Assembly (NCBI GenBank): GCA_021781535.1
Contig: JAJXWO010000010.1
Coordinates: 30,761 to 94,760 of the forward strand
Length of the DNA: 64,000 bases
Direction: 5' to 3'
Origin: Deltaproteobacteria bacterium
GTDB lineage: Bacteria; Desulfobacterota; Desulfuromonadia; Geobacterales; Pseudopelobacteraceae
Part shown: positions 18,392-26,589 of the stretch, one piece after another
Layout: every line of letters starts with the position of its first letter
Numbering within the stretch: the first letter of the stretch is position 1
Notes under the pieces: generated by a model
Told to the model about the DNA's origin: nothing
The model's input: the letters and a program-made list of their open reading frames with translations, nothing else
Database searches by the model: none
Program-made: the position numbers and the translations under genes

Positions 18392-19159
18392 ATGTTGTTG
18401 CGCGGAAAAAAAGTTGTAATTTTTGGAGTAGCAAATGACAAGAGTATTGCGTGGGCAATTGCCCGGCTTTTTCATGAGCAGGGAGCTGATCTTGCGATAA
18501 CGTACGCAGGTGAGGCCTTTGAAAAGCGGGTTCGTCCATTGGCAGAGTCACTTGACGCTGCGGCGATACTTCCCTGTAATGTCACCAGTGACGATGAGGT
18601 GGCTTCTGTCTTTGCTGAGCTTGGCAACGTATGGGATGGCGTTGATATAATAATCCATGCGGTCGCCTTTGCAAACAAGGAGGAGTTGAAGGGTACTGTC
18701 CTGAATACTTCCCGAGAAGGTTTTGCCACAGCTATGGACATAAGTGTTTACTCGTTTCTGGCAATCATGAAGGCAGCACAGCCGATGATGCAGGGGAGGA
18801 AGGGCGCCGCCTTAACGCTCAGCTATTACGGAGCAATGAAGGTGTTCCCGAGCTATAATGTTATGGGGATTGCCAAGGCGGCACTGGAAGCGTCGGTTCG
18901 TTATCTGTCCGAGGCGGTTGGCCCGGAAGGTATCAGGGTAAATGCAATTTCTGCCGGTCCGATCCGTACCCTTGCTGCTGCGGGAGTCAACGGTTTTCAC
19001 AGTATTCTCAATCACGTCGAAGCAAAAGCTCCGCTCAGACGAACCATAACCCAGGAAGACGTTGCAAACGCGGCGCTCTACCTCTGCAGCGACATGGCTG
19101 GCGGCGTCAGTGGAGAGATTCATTATGTGGATGGTGGGTATAATATTATAGGTCTGTAG
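18392..19159 (+). CDS. fabI: Enoyl-[acyl-carrier-protein] reductase (NADH)
   Basis: A 255-residue short-chain dehydrogenase of the FabI type. It has the divergent nucleotide motif GVANDKSIAWAIA at the N-terminus, the catalytic Tyr-x6-Lys within SYNVMGIAK and the C-terminal IHYVDGGYNI. It reduces trans-2-enoyl-ACP in the last step of each fatty-acid elongation cycle and is the target of triclosan-type inhibitors. I chose ATG 18392 because GGAGG ends 9 nt upstream; ATG 18383 touches that site. The hflX frame begins directly after the TAG stop in the same frame. Confidence 0.94.
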   Translation: MLLRGKKVVIFGVANDKSIAWAIARLFHEQGADLAITYAGEAFEKRVRPLAESLDAAAILPCNVTSDDEVASVFAELGNVWDGVDIIIHAVAFANKEELKGTVLNTSREGFATAMDISVYSFLAIMKAAQPMMQGRKGAALTLSYYGAMKVFPSYNVMGIAKAALEASVRYLSEAVGPEGIRVNAISAGPIRTLAAAGVNGFHSILNHVEAKAPLRRTITQEDVANAALYLCSDMAGGVSGEIHYVDGGYNIIGL

Positions 19160-19228
19160 TTTTGGAGTCGCCCCATTAAAGAAGCGTTCGGTAATCTTGC
19201 AGGTTTAAAATCAAGCCAAATCCAGTCT

Positions 19229-20857
19229 TTGGAACGCCTGTACCGCAGGCGTATCCCTGTTGCTGAATTCTGCTCCCATGATCTGGCTGTTCGCCTCGTC
19301 GAACTTTCAACTGAACTTCGTCGCCAAATCGGAATTCTCGTCAACCGCACCGGCAACGTGGAATATGTGATTGTCGGTGATGAAAAAGGCATGGTGATTC
19401 CCGAACTGCGCGATTACCCTCTTGGGAAAAAGGTCATGCGCGGTCTGCGTTTGATTCACACCCACCTGAAAAACGAGTCTGTCTCTGAAGACGATTTGAC
19501 TGATCTTTCCCTGTTGCGTTTTGATCTGCTGGCGGCTCTGCTGTATACTCCCGGTAAGAGCCAGATTTATGCCCAACTGGCCTGGCTGTCACCTGACCAA
19601 CGGGGGGCAAGCACTCTAGTTGACCCAGTTGTCGCACTGGATCGAATCGACCTCGACTGCATTCACTTCATCCAGGAGCTGGAAGCGGATCTGGAAAAAG
19701 CGGCCCGCACAGCATCAAAAACCAAGGATGTCCTGGAGCGAGCGATCCTGGTTTCTGTCACGACTTCGGGAACCCGACAAGAAGCAGAAGATTCGATGGC
19801 TGAGCTGCGTGAACTGGCTCGTACTGCCCAAGTGGAAGCACTTGACGAATTCATCCAGAGGCCGAAAAAACTTAATCCCCGTTTTCTGATGGGAGAGGGG
19901 ATGGTGCGTGACGTCGTCATCAGGGCGATGCAACGGGGCGCCAGCATGCTGATCTTTGATCAGGAGCTGACTCCGGCCCAGATGCGGTGCATTTCCGCGA
20001 TGACTGAACTGAAAGTTATCGATCGTAGTCAGCTGATCCTTGACATATTTGCCCGGCGGGCGAAAACGCTTGACGGCAAGGTGCAGGTAGAGCTGGCTCA
20101 ACTTAAATATTTGCTGCCGCGCCTCACCGGTCGCGGCGTGCAGATGTCACGGCTGATGGGGGGAATTGGTGGACGCGGGCCTGGGGAAACCAAGCTGGAA
20201 ACTGACCGGCGCCGTATCCGTGACCGGATTGCCAGTCTGGAACGGGAACTCAAAGAACTTTCCCAGGGGCGTGATCAACGGCGGAAACAGAGGGTCAAGG
20301 CCGGGGTGCCTATCATATCGATCGTCGGCTATACAAATGCCGGAAAATCGACTCTGCTGAACGCCCTGACCAAGAGTGATGTATTCACTGAGGACCTCCT
20401 GTTTGCAACGCTTGACACCTCCAGTCGTCGCCTCCGCTTCCCGCGCGATCGTGAAGTGATAATCACCGACACGGTCGGGTTTATCCGCTCTCTCCCGAAA
20501 TCTCTGATGGGAGCTTTCAAGGCAACATTGGAAGAGATGCGTGATGCCGATTTGCTGCTCCATGTGGTGGATGCGTCTCATCCTCGTTTTGAAGACCAGA
20601 TTGCTCAGGTGCGTGCGATTCTGGCGGAGCTGGAGCTGGGGGACAAGCAGGAACTCCTGGTGTACAACAAGGCTGATATGCTGAACGATATGAAAAAGAA
20701 GGATATGGTTGCGTTTTTACGCGTTCGCCAGTCCGCCAGGACCCAGAACAGCGTCATGGTGTCGGCCCGCGACCGCAAGAGCCTTAAGCCTCTGATGGAT
20801 GAACTGCAGAGAAGGTTCTGGATTGAGGACAAAGAAGTTACTCAAACTGCGCTTTAA
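19229..20857 (+). CDS. hflX: GTPase HflX
   Basis: A ribosome-associated GTPase of at least 542 residues. The N-terminal HflX domain ends in the Gly-rich GGIGGRGPGETKLETDRR, followed by the G domain with P-loop GYTNAGKST (near residue 367), G3 DTVGF, and G4 YNKAD. HflX splits stalled or hibernating ribosomes in stress. The first conventional start is TTG 19229, but 18 further codons upstream (from ATT 19175, with GGAG 7 nt before it) read FGNLAGLKSSQIQSLERLY, which resembles the usual HflX N-terminus. The real start may therefore be a rare ATT. The 3' end overlaps the convergent yceH-like gene by 20 bp. Confidence 0.93.
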   Translation: MERLYRRRIPVAEFCSHDLAVRLVELSTELRRQIGILVNRTGNVEYVIVGDEKGMVIPELRDYPLGKKVMRGLRLIHTHLKNESVSEDDLTDLSLLRFDLLAALLYTPGKSQIYAQLAWLSPDQRGASTLVDPVVALDRIDLDCIHFIQELEADLEKAARTASKTKDVLERAILVSVTTSGTRQEAEDSMAELRELARTAQVEALDEFIQRPKKLNPRFLMGEGMVRDVVIRAMQRGASMLIFDQELTPAQMRCISAMTELKVIDRSQLILDIFARRAKTLDGKVQVELAQLKYLLPRLTGRGVQMSRLMGGIGGRGPGETKLETDRRRIRDRIASLERELKELSQGRDQRRKQRVKAGVPIISIVGYTNAGKSTLLNALTKSDVFTEDLLFATLDTSSRRLRFPRDREVIITDTVGFIRSLPKSLMGAFKATLEEMRDADLLLHVVDASHPRFEDQIAQVRAILAELELGDKQELLVYNKADMLNDMKKKDMVAFLRVRQSARTQNSVMVSARDRKSLKPLMDELQRRFWIEDKEVTQTAL

Positions 20858-21497
20858 ACTCTGCCATCAACTGTTGTAATGCAACCACTTCACTCCGCAG
20901 GGCGGCAACCTCTTCCTCCAACGACACAATGCGTTCATTTTCTGCCACCACTCGCTGCCGGGCAGCTTCTGGGCGCGCTTCGACACCGTCCTCGTTATAC
21001 TCCGGTATTCCGGAAAAAAGCTGGGCATAGCGTCCCTCTTTCCGCCCTGGTTGCCGTGGCATCAGGGTAACCAGCGGGTTTTCCCGCTGAATCAACTCCT
21101 GCAGTACCTCTTCAACTGCGGCCAGGTCGCCAAAGGGATGCATCCTCTCCCCCCGGGTACGCAACTCACCAATAGTCTGCGGACCACGAACCAGCAGCTC
21201 ACTGATGATCGACATCTCGGCGGGCAGCAAACCCAAGTTTTCCGCCAGCAGATGGCGATACTTCGGTACCCGGCCGCCGTCGGCAGAAAGAACCACCAGT
21301 TGTTTGAAGCGAAGTGAATCCAAGGCCCGCACGACAGCCTCTTCCGTCAGAGACATCACAGGGTCCCGGTTGGATTTCTGGTTGCAGGCGTTAGTGAGAG
21401 AGTTGAGTGACAGCGGGTAATACTCCGGTGTGGTCAGCTCCTTTTCTATCAAACTGCCTAAAACACGTGCTTCAGTATCGTTAAGTGTCAAATCCAC
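20838..21497 (-). CDS. YceH family protein (DUF480)
   Basis: A 219-residue protein with two winged-helix domains typical of DUF480/YceH (residues 5-85 and 95-165; motifs ARVLGSLIEKELTTPEYYPLS and RGPQTIGELRTR) and a C-terminal coiled coil (residues 180-215). Function is unsettled; a DNA-binding or regulatory role is likely from the fold. Convergent with, and overlapping, hflX. Confidence 0.92.
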   Translation of the reverse strand: MDLTLNDTEARVLGSLIEKELTTPEYYPLSLNSLTNACNQKSNRDPVMSLTEEAVVRALDSLRFKQLVVLSADGGRVPKYRHLLAENLGLLPAEMSIISELLVRGPQTIGELRTRGERMHPFGDLAAVEEVLQELIQRENPLVTLMPRQPGRKEGRYAQLFSGIPEYNEDGVEARPEAARQRVVAENERIVSLEEEVAALRSEVVALQQLMAEFKAQFE

Positions 21498-21516
21498 TTT
21501 TTACCCTCATGTTGAA

Positions 21517-21819
21517 TTAATGGAAAGTCGGCATCTTTTCCTGGAATAGCACATACGGGCTGACAATCAGCATTGCGAACTTTTTGTGCTGATCCTCTTC
21601 CCATAAGCGGATTTTTGAGTCTGATGGTTTACCGATTTTGCCATTTTCAACCAGATTCTGAATGATTTCGACGTCATCGGCCGCAACTTTATGGGCGGTA
21701 TCCGCCAGATCCAGAGAATCATCAACCAGAATCAGTCCGCCGCGATGCAAGTGGGCTCGCAGAGAGCTCCACTCGGCTTCATCAATCGTAAGGGCCATTT
21801 CCTCTTTACTTGGTAGCAT
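21517..21819 (-). CDS. DUF2288-like small protein
   Basis: A 100-residue protein with the pattern EAEWSSLRAHLHRGGLILVDDSLDL ... VAADDVEIIQNLVENG ... KPSDSKIRLWEED spread across residues 14-74, matching my memory of DUF2288. Function unknown. The N-terminal ATG follows AGGAGTTACAG. It is 19 bp downstream (transcriptionally before) of the yceH-like gene and may be in one transcript with it. Confidence 0.68.
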   Translation of the reverse strand: MLPSKEEMALTIDEAEWSSLRAHLHRGGLILVDDSLDLADTAHKVAADDVEIIQNLVENGKIGKPSDSKIRLWEEDQHKKFAMLIVSPYVLFQEKMPTFH

Positions 21820-21869
21820 CTGTAACTCCTTCTTTTATACCCTATGCTCTGTTGGGCGCTGCATTTTTA

Positions 21870-22895
21870 TCATGCGACGCATACAAAGTCCATGCCTTCC
21901 TGCCAGCCACGTTTTTCCGCCACACTCCGGAACTTTTCGCGGGTACCGCGTACGCCTATGGCCACGATCATTTTTCTGCCATTCAGATGGAGATCATCCG
22001 GTGAGATGACGGGAGCATTGTGCAGCATCCGCCCGATCTTTCTCGGGTCAACATCCAGCCAGGTGGAAACCGATATACCCCGAGCAGTCAGCAAGCGTTG
22101 CCACGCCCGTGCTTCCAGCCCCGCTCCGGCGATAACGACGTCATGGATGCCTTGTAGAAAACCACGCAGCAGGTGGTGGCATTTGCAGGCGCGAAATGCA
22201 TGTAACGCATATTCGTCCATCGTTCGGGTGGCCCGTTCGGGGTGGTCGCGCCAGAATAAAAGTGTGTGCGGTACGCGGGCAAATTGTATACCCGCCCCGG
22301 CCATACGCAGCCAGAGGTCATAGTCCTCGGGCCACGTGTTGTTATGGTACCCACCCAGGTCTTCCAGAAGAGCTCGCCGCGTCATGATACCGGGGTGGAC
22401 AAAAGGTGATTCTACAAACAGATCGCGGATGATCAGGGAATGCATGGTCAGGCTGTTCTGCCACAATTCATAGTCAACCATGCCCTGTTTGAGGTGGGTT
22501 CGCGGAAAATGCCGGAAGTTACAGGCGACCAGTCCGGTGCCGGGATGCGTGTTCAGATAGGCCGCCTGCAGTTCCAGGCGCTGGGGATGGCAGATGTCGT
22601 CACCGTCCATGCGGGCCAATAGTGGTGCCCGGCAGGCTTCCAGGCCGGCATTGAGCGCCGCTACCAATCCGCCACCTTCGCGCCTTATTATGCGCACACG
22701 GCCGTCTCTGCGCGCGGAATCAGCAAGGATTTCCGCCGTTCCGTCATTTGAGCCGTCATCTACAGCAATAAGTTCCCAGGAGGAACTGGTTTGACGATAC
22801 AGGGAGTCCAGCGCTGCCTGAAGATAGCGATCTTCGTTGCGGACCGGCATGAGGATTGAAACTTGCGGCTGGGTGGATGGCTGTAGTTGCGGCAT
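21870..22895 (-). CDS. Family 2 glycosyltransferase with C-terminal Rossmann-like domain
   Basis: A 341-residue protein. The GT-A domain (residues 10-240) has VSILMPVRNE, the AVDDGSNDGT nucleotide-sugar motif and the metal-binding RMDGDD. The last 100 residues form a separate domain beginning DVVIAGAGLEARAW, like sugar-sensing Rossmann modules. It transfers a sugar to an unknown acceptor. The start is ATG 22895 with AGGACAG upstream; the frame is open far upstream only because of the divergent Nudix gene. Confidence 0.88.
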   Translation of the reverse strand: MPQLQPSTQPQVSILMPVRNEDRYLQAALDSLYRQTSSSWELIAVDDGSNDGTAEILADSARRDGRVRIIRREGGGLVAALNAGLEACRAPLLARMDGDDICHPQRLELQAAYLNTHPGTGLVACNFRHFPRTHLKQGMVDYELWQNSLTMHSLIIRDLFVESPFVHPGIMTRRALLEDLGGYHNNTWPEDYDLWLRMAGAGIQFARVPHTLLFWRDHPERATRTMDEYALHAFRACKCHHLLRGFLQGIHDVVIAGAGLEARAWQRLLTARGISVSTWLDVDPRKIGRMLHNAPVISPDDLHLNGRKMIVAIGVRGTREKFRSVAEKRGWQEGMDFVCVA

Positions 22896-22980
22896 AGTGA
22901 CTGTCCTGATATAATTTTCTTGACGCTGGTAAATGATACGGTAAGTATGTGAATTAATCCATAGAGGAATAATCGAAGTT

Positions 22981-23649
22981 ATGAAAGCTCTACCACCAGA
23001 GCATGATTGTGTGTTCAATCGTGTTACACAATTGCTTGCCATGCAAATTACTAGTGATGCAGTACCTGATGCAGGCGGCCGTACACGCGCGTCGGTAGCC
23101 ATGATATTGCATCAGGCCGCAACCGACATTGAAATTCTTTTTATTCAGCGTGCCGCTCATGACCTGGACCCGTGGTCAGGGCATGTTGCATTTCCGGGGG
23201 GCAAGCTGGAAGATGGGGAGCTGGAGTGTCAGGCGGCCGTCAGGGAAACGTATGAAGAGGTTGGGATTGACCTGGCACAGGGCCGCTATCTGGGACGGCT
23301 TCCCGACATTATGGGAGCTAATCTGCCGGTGAGGGTTTCCTGCTGCCTGTTCGGTGTAGATCGGGCAAGTTACCGTCCGGTCCTGAATGAAGAGGTGGAT
23401 GATCTGTTCTGGGTTACGCTTTCCGACCTGCGGGATCCGATGAGCCATCTTCTGAGCAGTGTCGCTTTTGATCAAAAACGCATCGAAGTACCGGCCATCA
23501 GACTTCCCGTTGATGATAAACCGGTGCTGTGGGGTATCACCTATCGATTGGTGATGCAATTTCTGTCTCTTCTGGAAGGTAAAAGTTCTTCCGGCGAAGA
23601 TTTCTGCAAACTACCTGAAATGGTAGGACTTGACGAGGAGGAGGATTGA
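22981..23649 (+). CDS. Nudix hydrolase, CoA-pyrophosphatase type
   Basis: A 222-residue Nudix protein. The complete Nudix box runs from GGKLEDGE to RETYEEVGI (GX5EX7REUXEEXGU). The sequence preceding it (WSGHVAFPGG) and overall length match the CoA-diphosphatase (NudL/YeaB) group, so it may hydrolyse CoA or a related nucleotide. ATG at 22981. The tpx gene starts 2 bp after its stop. Confidence 0.88.
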   Translation: MKALPPEHDCVFNRVTQLLAMQITSDAVPDAGGRTRASVAMILHQAATDIEILFIQRAAHDLDPWSGHVAFPGGKLEDGELECQAAVRETYEEVGIDLAQGRYLGRLPDIMGANLPVRVSCCLFGVDRASYRPVLNEEVDDLFWVTLSDLRDPMSHLLSSVAFDQKRIEVPAIRLPVDDKPVLWGITYRLVMQFLSLLEGKSSSGEDFCKLPEMVGLDEEED

Positions 23650-23651
23650 TT

Positions 23652-24167
23652 ATGAATGAAAAAACAGGAATCATTACGTTTAAAGGAAATCCGATGACGT
23701 TGCTGGGTCACGGGTTGACGGTCGGTGACGCTGCTCCTGACTTCGCAGTGGTTGACAATGGACTTGCCGCCGTAACGCTCTCCAGTTATTCGGGCAAAAT
23801 CAAGATTATCAGTTCTGTACCATCACTCGATACTCCGGTATGTGACACCGAAACCCGCCGTTTCAATCAGGAAGCGTCTTCGTTACCGGGGGATATCGTA
23901 GTGTTGACCGTCAGTCTCGATCTCCCGTTTGCTCAGAAACGGTGGTGCGGCGCTGCCGGGATCGACAAGGTTGTCACGCTCTCCGATTACCGCGAACGCT
24001 CTTTCGGGCTCGGATACGGGATGCTGATCAAAGAGTTGTTGTTGCTGGCCCGTGCTGTTTTCGTTGTTGATGCCGCCAATATCATCCGCTACATCCAGAT
24101 AGTCCCGGAAGTAACTGCCGAACCTGATTATGTGGCTGCAATTGCCGCAGCGAAGGCACTGCTGTAG
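23652..24167 (+). CDS. tpx: Thiol peroxidase
   Basis: A 171-residue peroxiredoxin of the Tpx class. The peroxidatic Cys64 is in TPVCDTETRRF and the resolving Cys99 in KRWCGAAG. It reduces hydrogen and lipid peroxides using thioredoxin. The ATG at 23652 follows GAGGAGGATTG; it overlaps a possible TTG start in the Nudix stop region. Probably co-transcribed with the Nudix gene. Confidence 0.95.
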   Translation: MNEKTGIITFKGNPMTLLGHGLTVGDAAPDFAVVDNGLAAVTLSSYSGKIKIISSVPSLDTPVCDTETRRFNQEASSLPGDIVVLTVSLDLPFAQKRWCGAAGIDKVVTLSDYRERSFGLGYGMLIKELLLLARAVFVVDAANIIRYIQIVPEVTAEPDYVAAIAAAKALL

Positions 24168-24182
24168 AACAAGTTTGCTGCC

Positions 24183-24206
24183 AGGCCGCTTCGCAAGAAG
24201 CGGCCT
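24183..24206 (+). terminator. Hairpin after tpx
   Basis: AGGCCGCTT and AAGCGGCCT form a strong stem 15 bp after the tpx stop, but no T-run follows. It may be an attenuator or a rho-linked stem. Confidence 0.45.
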
Positions 24207-24241
24207 GTTCCGGATTATCAAAGAAAGTAGAGGTAATGACC

Positions 24242-24808
24242 ATGTCAATCAAAGACAGTTTTTTTCTGGAACGCAACAAGGCAGTGCTGGTAGTGATTGA
24301 TGTGCAGGAAAAACTGTGTCTTGCGATGGATGAAACAGGACTGAAGAAACTTGTGAAAAATGTTGGTATCCTGCTTGAGAGTGCTGCGGAATTGAATATA
24401 CCCGTCCTGGTGACCGAACAATATGTCAAGGGACTGGGGGCGACTCTGCCCGAGCTGAAGGAAAAAGCAGCTTCAGCTTCCTGTTACGAAAAGATGTCTT
24501 TCAGTTCTTGCGGTAGTGCAGAATTCGTTGCCGCTCTCAAGTCAAGCGGAAAATCACACGTGATAATTACCGGCATGGAAACTCATGTCTGCGTACTGCA
24601 AACAGTGATAGAGTTGCGCGATGCCGGCCTGAATGTTCATGTCGTGAAGGATGCCGTCATGAGCCGAAACGCGGAGAATTGGCACACCGCCATTGAAACA
24701 ATGACTCTTGCCGGAGCGATCCCGACCTGTACGGAGTCAGTTCTGTTTCAGTTGTTAAAAGTCGCCGGAACGGAAGAATTTAAAAAACTGTCAAAGCTGG
24801 TGAGGTAA
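24242..24808 (+). CDS. Isochorismatase-family cysteine hydrolase
   Basis: A 188-residue protein with the catalytic Asp in VVIDVQEKL, a Lys in the YEKMSFSS region and the nucleophilic Cys in METHVCV. This Asp-Lys-Cys triad defines the family, which includes nicotinamidases and isochorismatases; YcaC-like proteins of unknown substrate are the closest by feel. ATG 24242 lies 8 nt after AGAGG; ATG 24236 is too close to it. Confidence 0.9.
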   Translation: MSIKDSFFLERNKAVLVVIDVQEKLCLAMDETGLKKLVKNVGILLESAAELNIPVLVTEQYVKGLGATLPELKEKAASASCYEKMSFSSCGSAEFVAALKSSGKSHVIITGMETHVCVLQTVIELRDAGLNVHVVKDAVMSRNAENWHTAIETMTLAGAIPTCTESVLFQLLKVAGTEEFKKLSKLVR

Positions 24809-24859
24809 AAGGCGATGCTGTGAGATGCTGAACAGCTCCGGGGCCATTGTGCCCCGGAG

Positions 24860-25504
24860 TTATTCAGGTGACTGGAAGACGTGGTGGATAATCTCGGCGT
24901 GATGTTGAATGCGTGCCAATCCCGGCAGAGGGGATTTGTAGGAGATGAAGGGAACTCCGGCGCTCTTGGCAGCCTGCATATCTACTTCTCCGTCGCCGAT
25001 AAAGAGAGCCTCTGCCGGTTTGGCTTCAAAATAATCCAACACTTTCAGAAGCGGTTCCGGGTGCGGTTTCGGGTTCGTAACCTGTGATGCCGTCATTACG
25101 TAATCGAAATATCCGGTCAGTCCAAAGTCATCAATGATCATATCCATCGAGGTTGCCCGATTGGTGCAGATGGCCAGTGATGTGTGTCCCTTTAACTGGT
25201 CGATGGCACTTATAAAACCGTCCTCCATCCGCATGTAGGGCATCAGATCACGATAGTGAATGGTTTTGGCAAACCTGAAGGCCTCTTCACGCTGCCGGTC
25301 GCCAGTGAAAAAATATTCCATCACATCGTTAAACGAGTAGGTGTGGAGTATCCTTCTCGCGTCGTTGTTATCTCTGTCAATATCCGGTCTACCCAGGAAT
25401 CCCATGACGCGGTTGTAGAAAACATAATTTGATTCAATTGAATCAAGGATCACGCCATCACAATCATAGATGACGACTTTGTAGCGACTTTTCAATTCAT
25501 TCAC
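24860..25504 (-). CDS. HAD-superfamily hydrolase (phosphoglycolate phosphatase-like)
   Basis: A 214-residue HAD phosphatase. Motif I is YDCDGVILDS (nucleophile and acid Asp), motif II CTNRAT, the Lys motif TNPKPHPEP and motif III FIGDGEVDMQAA. The cap is the small helical type, as in phosphoglycolate phosphatases; the substrate is not evident. The start is GTG 25504 (GTGAATGA overlaps the stop of the HNH gene by 8 bp), which implies translational coupling. Confidence 0.88.
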   Translation of the reverse strand: MNELKSRYKVVIYDCDGVILDSIESNYVFYNRVMGFLGRPDIDRDNNDARRILHTYSFNDVMEYFFTGDRQREEAFRFAKTIHYRDLMPYMRMEDGFISAIDQLKGHTSLAICTNRATSMDMIIDDFGLTGYFDYVMTASQVTNPKPHPEPLLKVLDYFEAKPAEALFIGDGEVDMQAAKSAGVPFISYKSPLPGLARIQHHAEIIHHVFQSPE

Positions 25505-25814
25505 TGCCTGGCTCCGATGTTGAGTTCTTCTGCCCACCTACATATTCTTCCCACTCGATCGGGAGCAGGTATTTCTTGCGGCTGTTGCACTCCTTGCATG
25601 CTGGAACAACATTGTTGCGGGATGCCTTGCCGCCGCGTGATACAGGAACCAGGTGGTCCATAGTCAGCTCATCCGGAGCAAAACTTCCATCACAAAAGTG
25701 GCAGTGCCCCAAGGCGAGACGGTTTTTCCACCAGCGGCTCTTGCGAAGTTCTCTTGATTTCTCCCGCTCCCGCTTTATATCGGCTTCGCTGATTTCCAGT
25801 AAAAAGTGACCCAT
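25497..25814 (-). CDS. HNH endonuclease
   Basis: A 105-residue HNH nuclease domain: paired zinc cysteines in CHFC and CKEC, and the His-Asn-His core within MDHLVPVSRGGKASRNN. An N-terminal basic helix (residues 10-35) probably contacts DNA. The HAD gene is coupled to its 3' end. Similar stand-alone HNH genes occur in many Geobacter-type chromosomes; the role is unknown. Confidence 0.88.
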   Translation of the reverse strand: MGHFLLEISEADIKREREKSRELRKSRWWKNRLALGHCHFCDGSFAPDELTMDHLVPVSRGGKASRNNVVPACKECNSRKKYLLPIEWEEYVGGQKNSTSEPGSE

Positions 25815-25977
25815 AATGAACCTTCAAAAAAATAAATGACGCTTATATAATATGTCAGGATATCTGAAAATGGCCCATTAGGGTAGGATAAAATCAGTTT
25901 TATAGCTGAAAATGCCGGCAACAAGCAGAAAAAGAGTTGATATATTCTGAATGGTACGTTATAAGACTAATTCTAAT

Positions 25978-26054
25978 GCGCTTGTAGCTCAGCTGGATAG
26001 AGCAACGGACTACGAATCCGTAGGTCGGGCGTTCGAATCGCTCCAGGCGCACCA
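25978..26054 (+). tRNA. tRNA-Arg(ACG)
   Basis: 77 nt including the encoded CCA. Acceptor GCGCTTG pairs with CAGGCGC (one G-T), the anticodon stem-loop is ACGGA-CTACGAA-TCCGT (anticodon ACG) and the T-loop is TTCGAAT. It marks the left border of the accessory region. Confidence 0.98.
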
Positions 26055-26061
26055 AAAATTC

Positions 26062-26095
26062 AGGCACTTACGTTAATTCGTGAGTGCCTTTTTGT
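26062..26095 (+). terminator. Terminator of tRNA-Arg(ACG)
   Basis: AGGCACTTACG pairs with CGTGAGTGCCT (one mismatch, short AT loop) and is followed by a T5 run, 8 bp past the tRNA 3' end. The AGGCAC/GTGCCT arms recur in the terminator of tRNA-Arg(CCT). Confidence 0.9.
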
Positions 26096-26108
26096 TTGAC
26101 CTCGTTAC

Positions 26109-26130
26109 ACATTCATACTTTATTCATACT
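26109..26130 (-). repeat. 22-bp integration-associated repeat, copy 1
   Basis: Read on the minus strand, two copies of AGTATGAAT start 11 bp apart. The full 22 bp is identical to 42513-42534 and 59385-59406. It points toward the 3' end of tRNA-Arg(ACG) with 54 bp between them, mirroring the 55-bp gap at tRNA-Arg(CCT). I infer an integrase or excisionase binding site left by a past element. Confidence 0.75.
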
Positions 26131-26160
26131 TTCAGACACCGTATCTCACCTAACATTAGT

Positions 26161-26326
26161 TAAATGATCGTTGAATATTTGTGTCATTATTCCCTTCTAA
26201 GTCCCAATTGTAAACGATCGTTTATAATATTCAACATTTTGCCAATTCAATCATAAAAAGTAAACGAACGATGAATTTTTATATCTTTTCTGTATTGTTG
26301 GGTGATATAGTAAACGAACGCTGAAT
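26161..26326 (+). promoter_or_regulatory. Four HipB-type operator boxes at exact 50-bp intervals
   Basis: Related 16-bp boxes start at 26161, 26211, 26261 and 26311: TAAATGATCGTTGAAT, TAAACGATCGTTTATA, TAAACGAACGATGAAT and TAAACGAACGCTGAAT. The second is closest to palindromic. They fill the gap before hipB, with the last box 30 bp before its ATG. Four operators upstream of hipBA are also known in E. coli, with a different sequence, so autoregulation by HipB is the natural reading. Confidence 0.8.
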
Positions 26327-26355
26327 AATAATGACTCGCTACTCTGGAGATTAAT

Positions 26356-26589
26356 ATGGAAATCAAAACATCTGAGAGCTTAGGGTTGATCATCAGAAAA
26401 AAACGAAAAGAGGATGGCCTTACTCTTCACGACGCGGCAGCAATATGCGGAGTCAGTCATGTATTTCTTTCGGCGCTTGAAAATGGAAAAGAATCAGTTC
26501 GATTGAATAAAGTCTTGCGGGTCACAGCCTGTTTGGGTATTGAAATTCATGCACATACTAGGGGTTGGGAAGCAAAGGATGATGAATGA
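26356..26589 (+). CDS. hipB: HipB-like antitoxin
   Basis: A 77-residue Cro/CI-type helix-turn-helix protein (LGLIIRKKRKEDGLTLHDAA, recognition helix around SHVFLSALENGK). It should bind the upstream boxes as a dimer and neutralise the HipA kinase encoded next. Its TGA overlaps the HipA ATG by 4 bp. Confidence 0.9.
   Translation: MEIKTSESLGLIIRKKRKEDGLTLHDAAAICGVSHVFLSALENGKESVRLNKVLRVTACLGIEIHAHTRGWEAKDDE

Noticed and set aside
22896..23102. 69-codon N-terminal extension of the glycosyltransferase
   Set aside because: It lies antisense to the Nudix gene start and has no GT features; ATG 22895 has a ribosome site.
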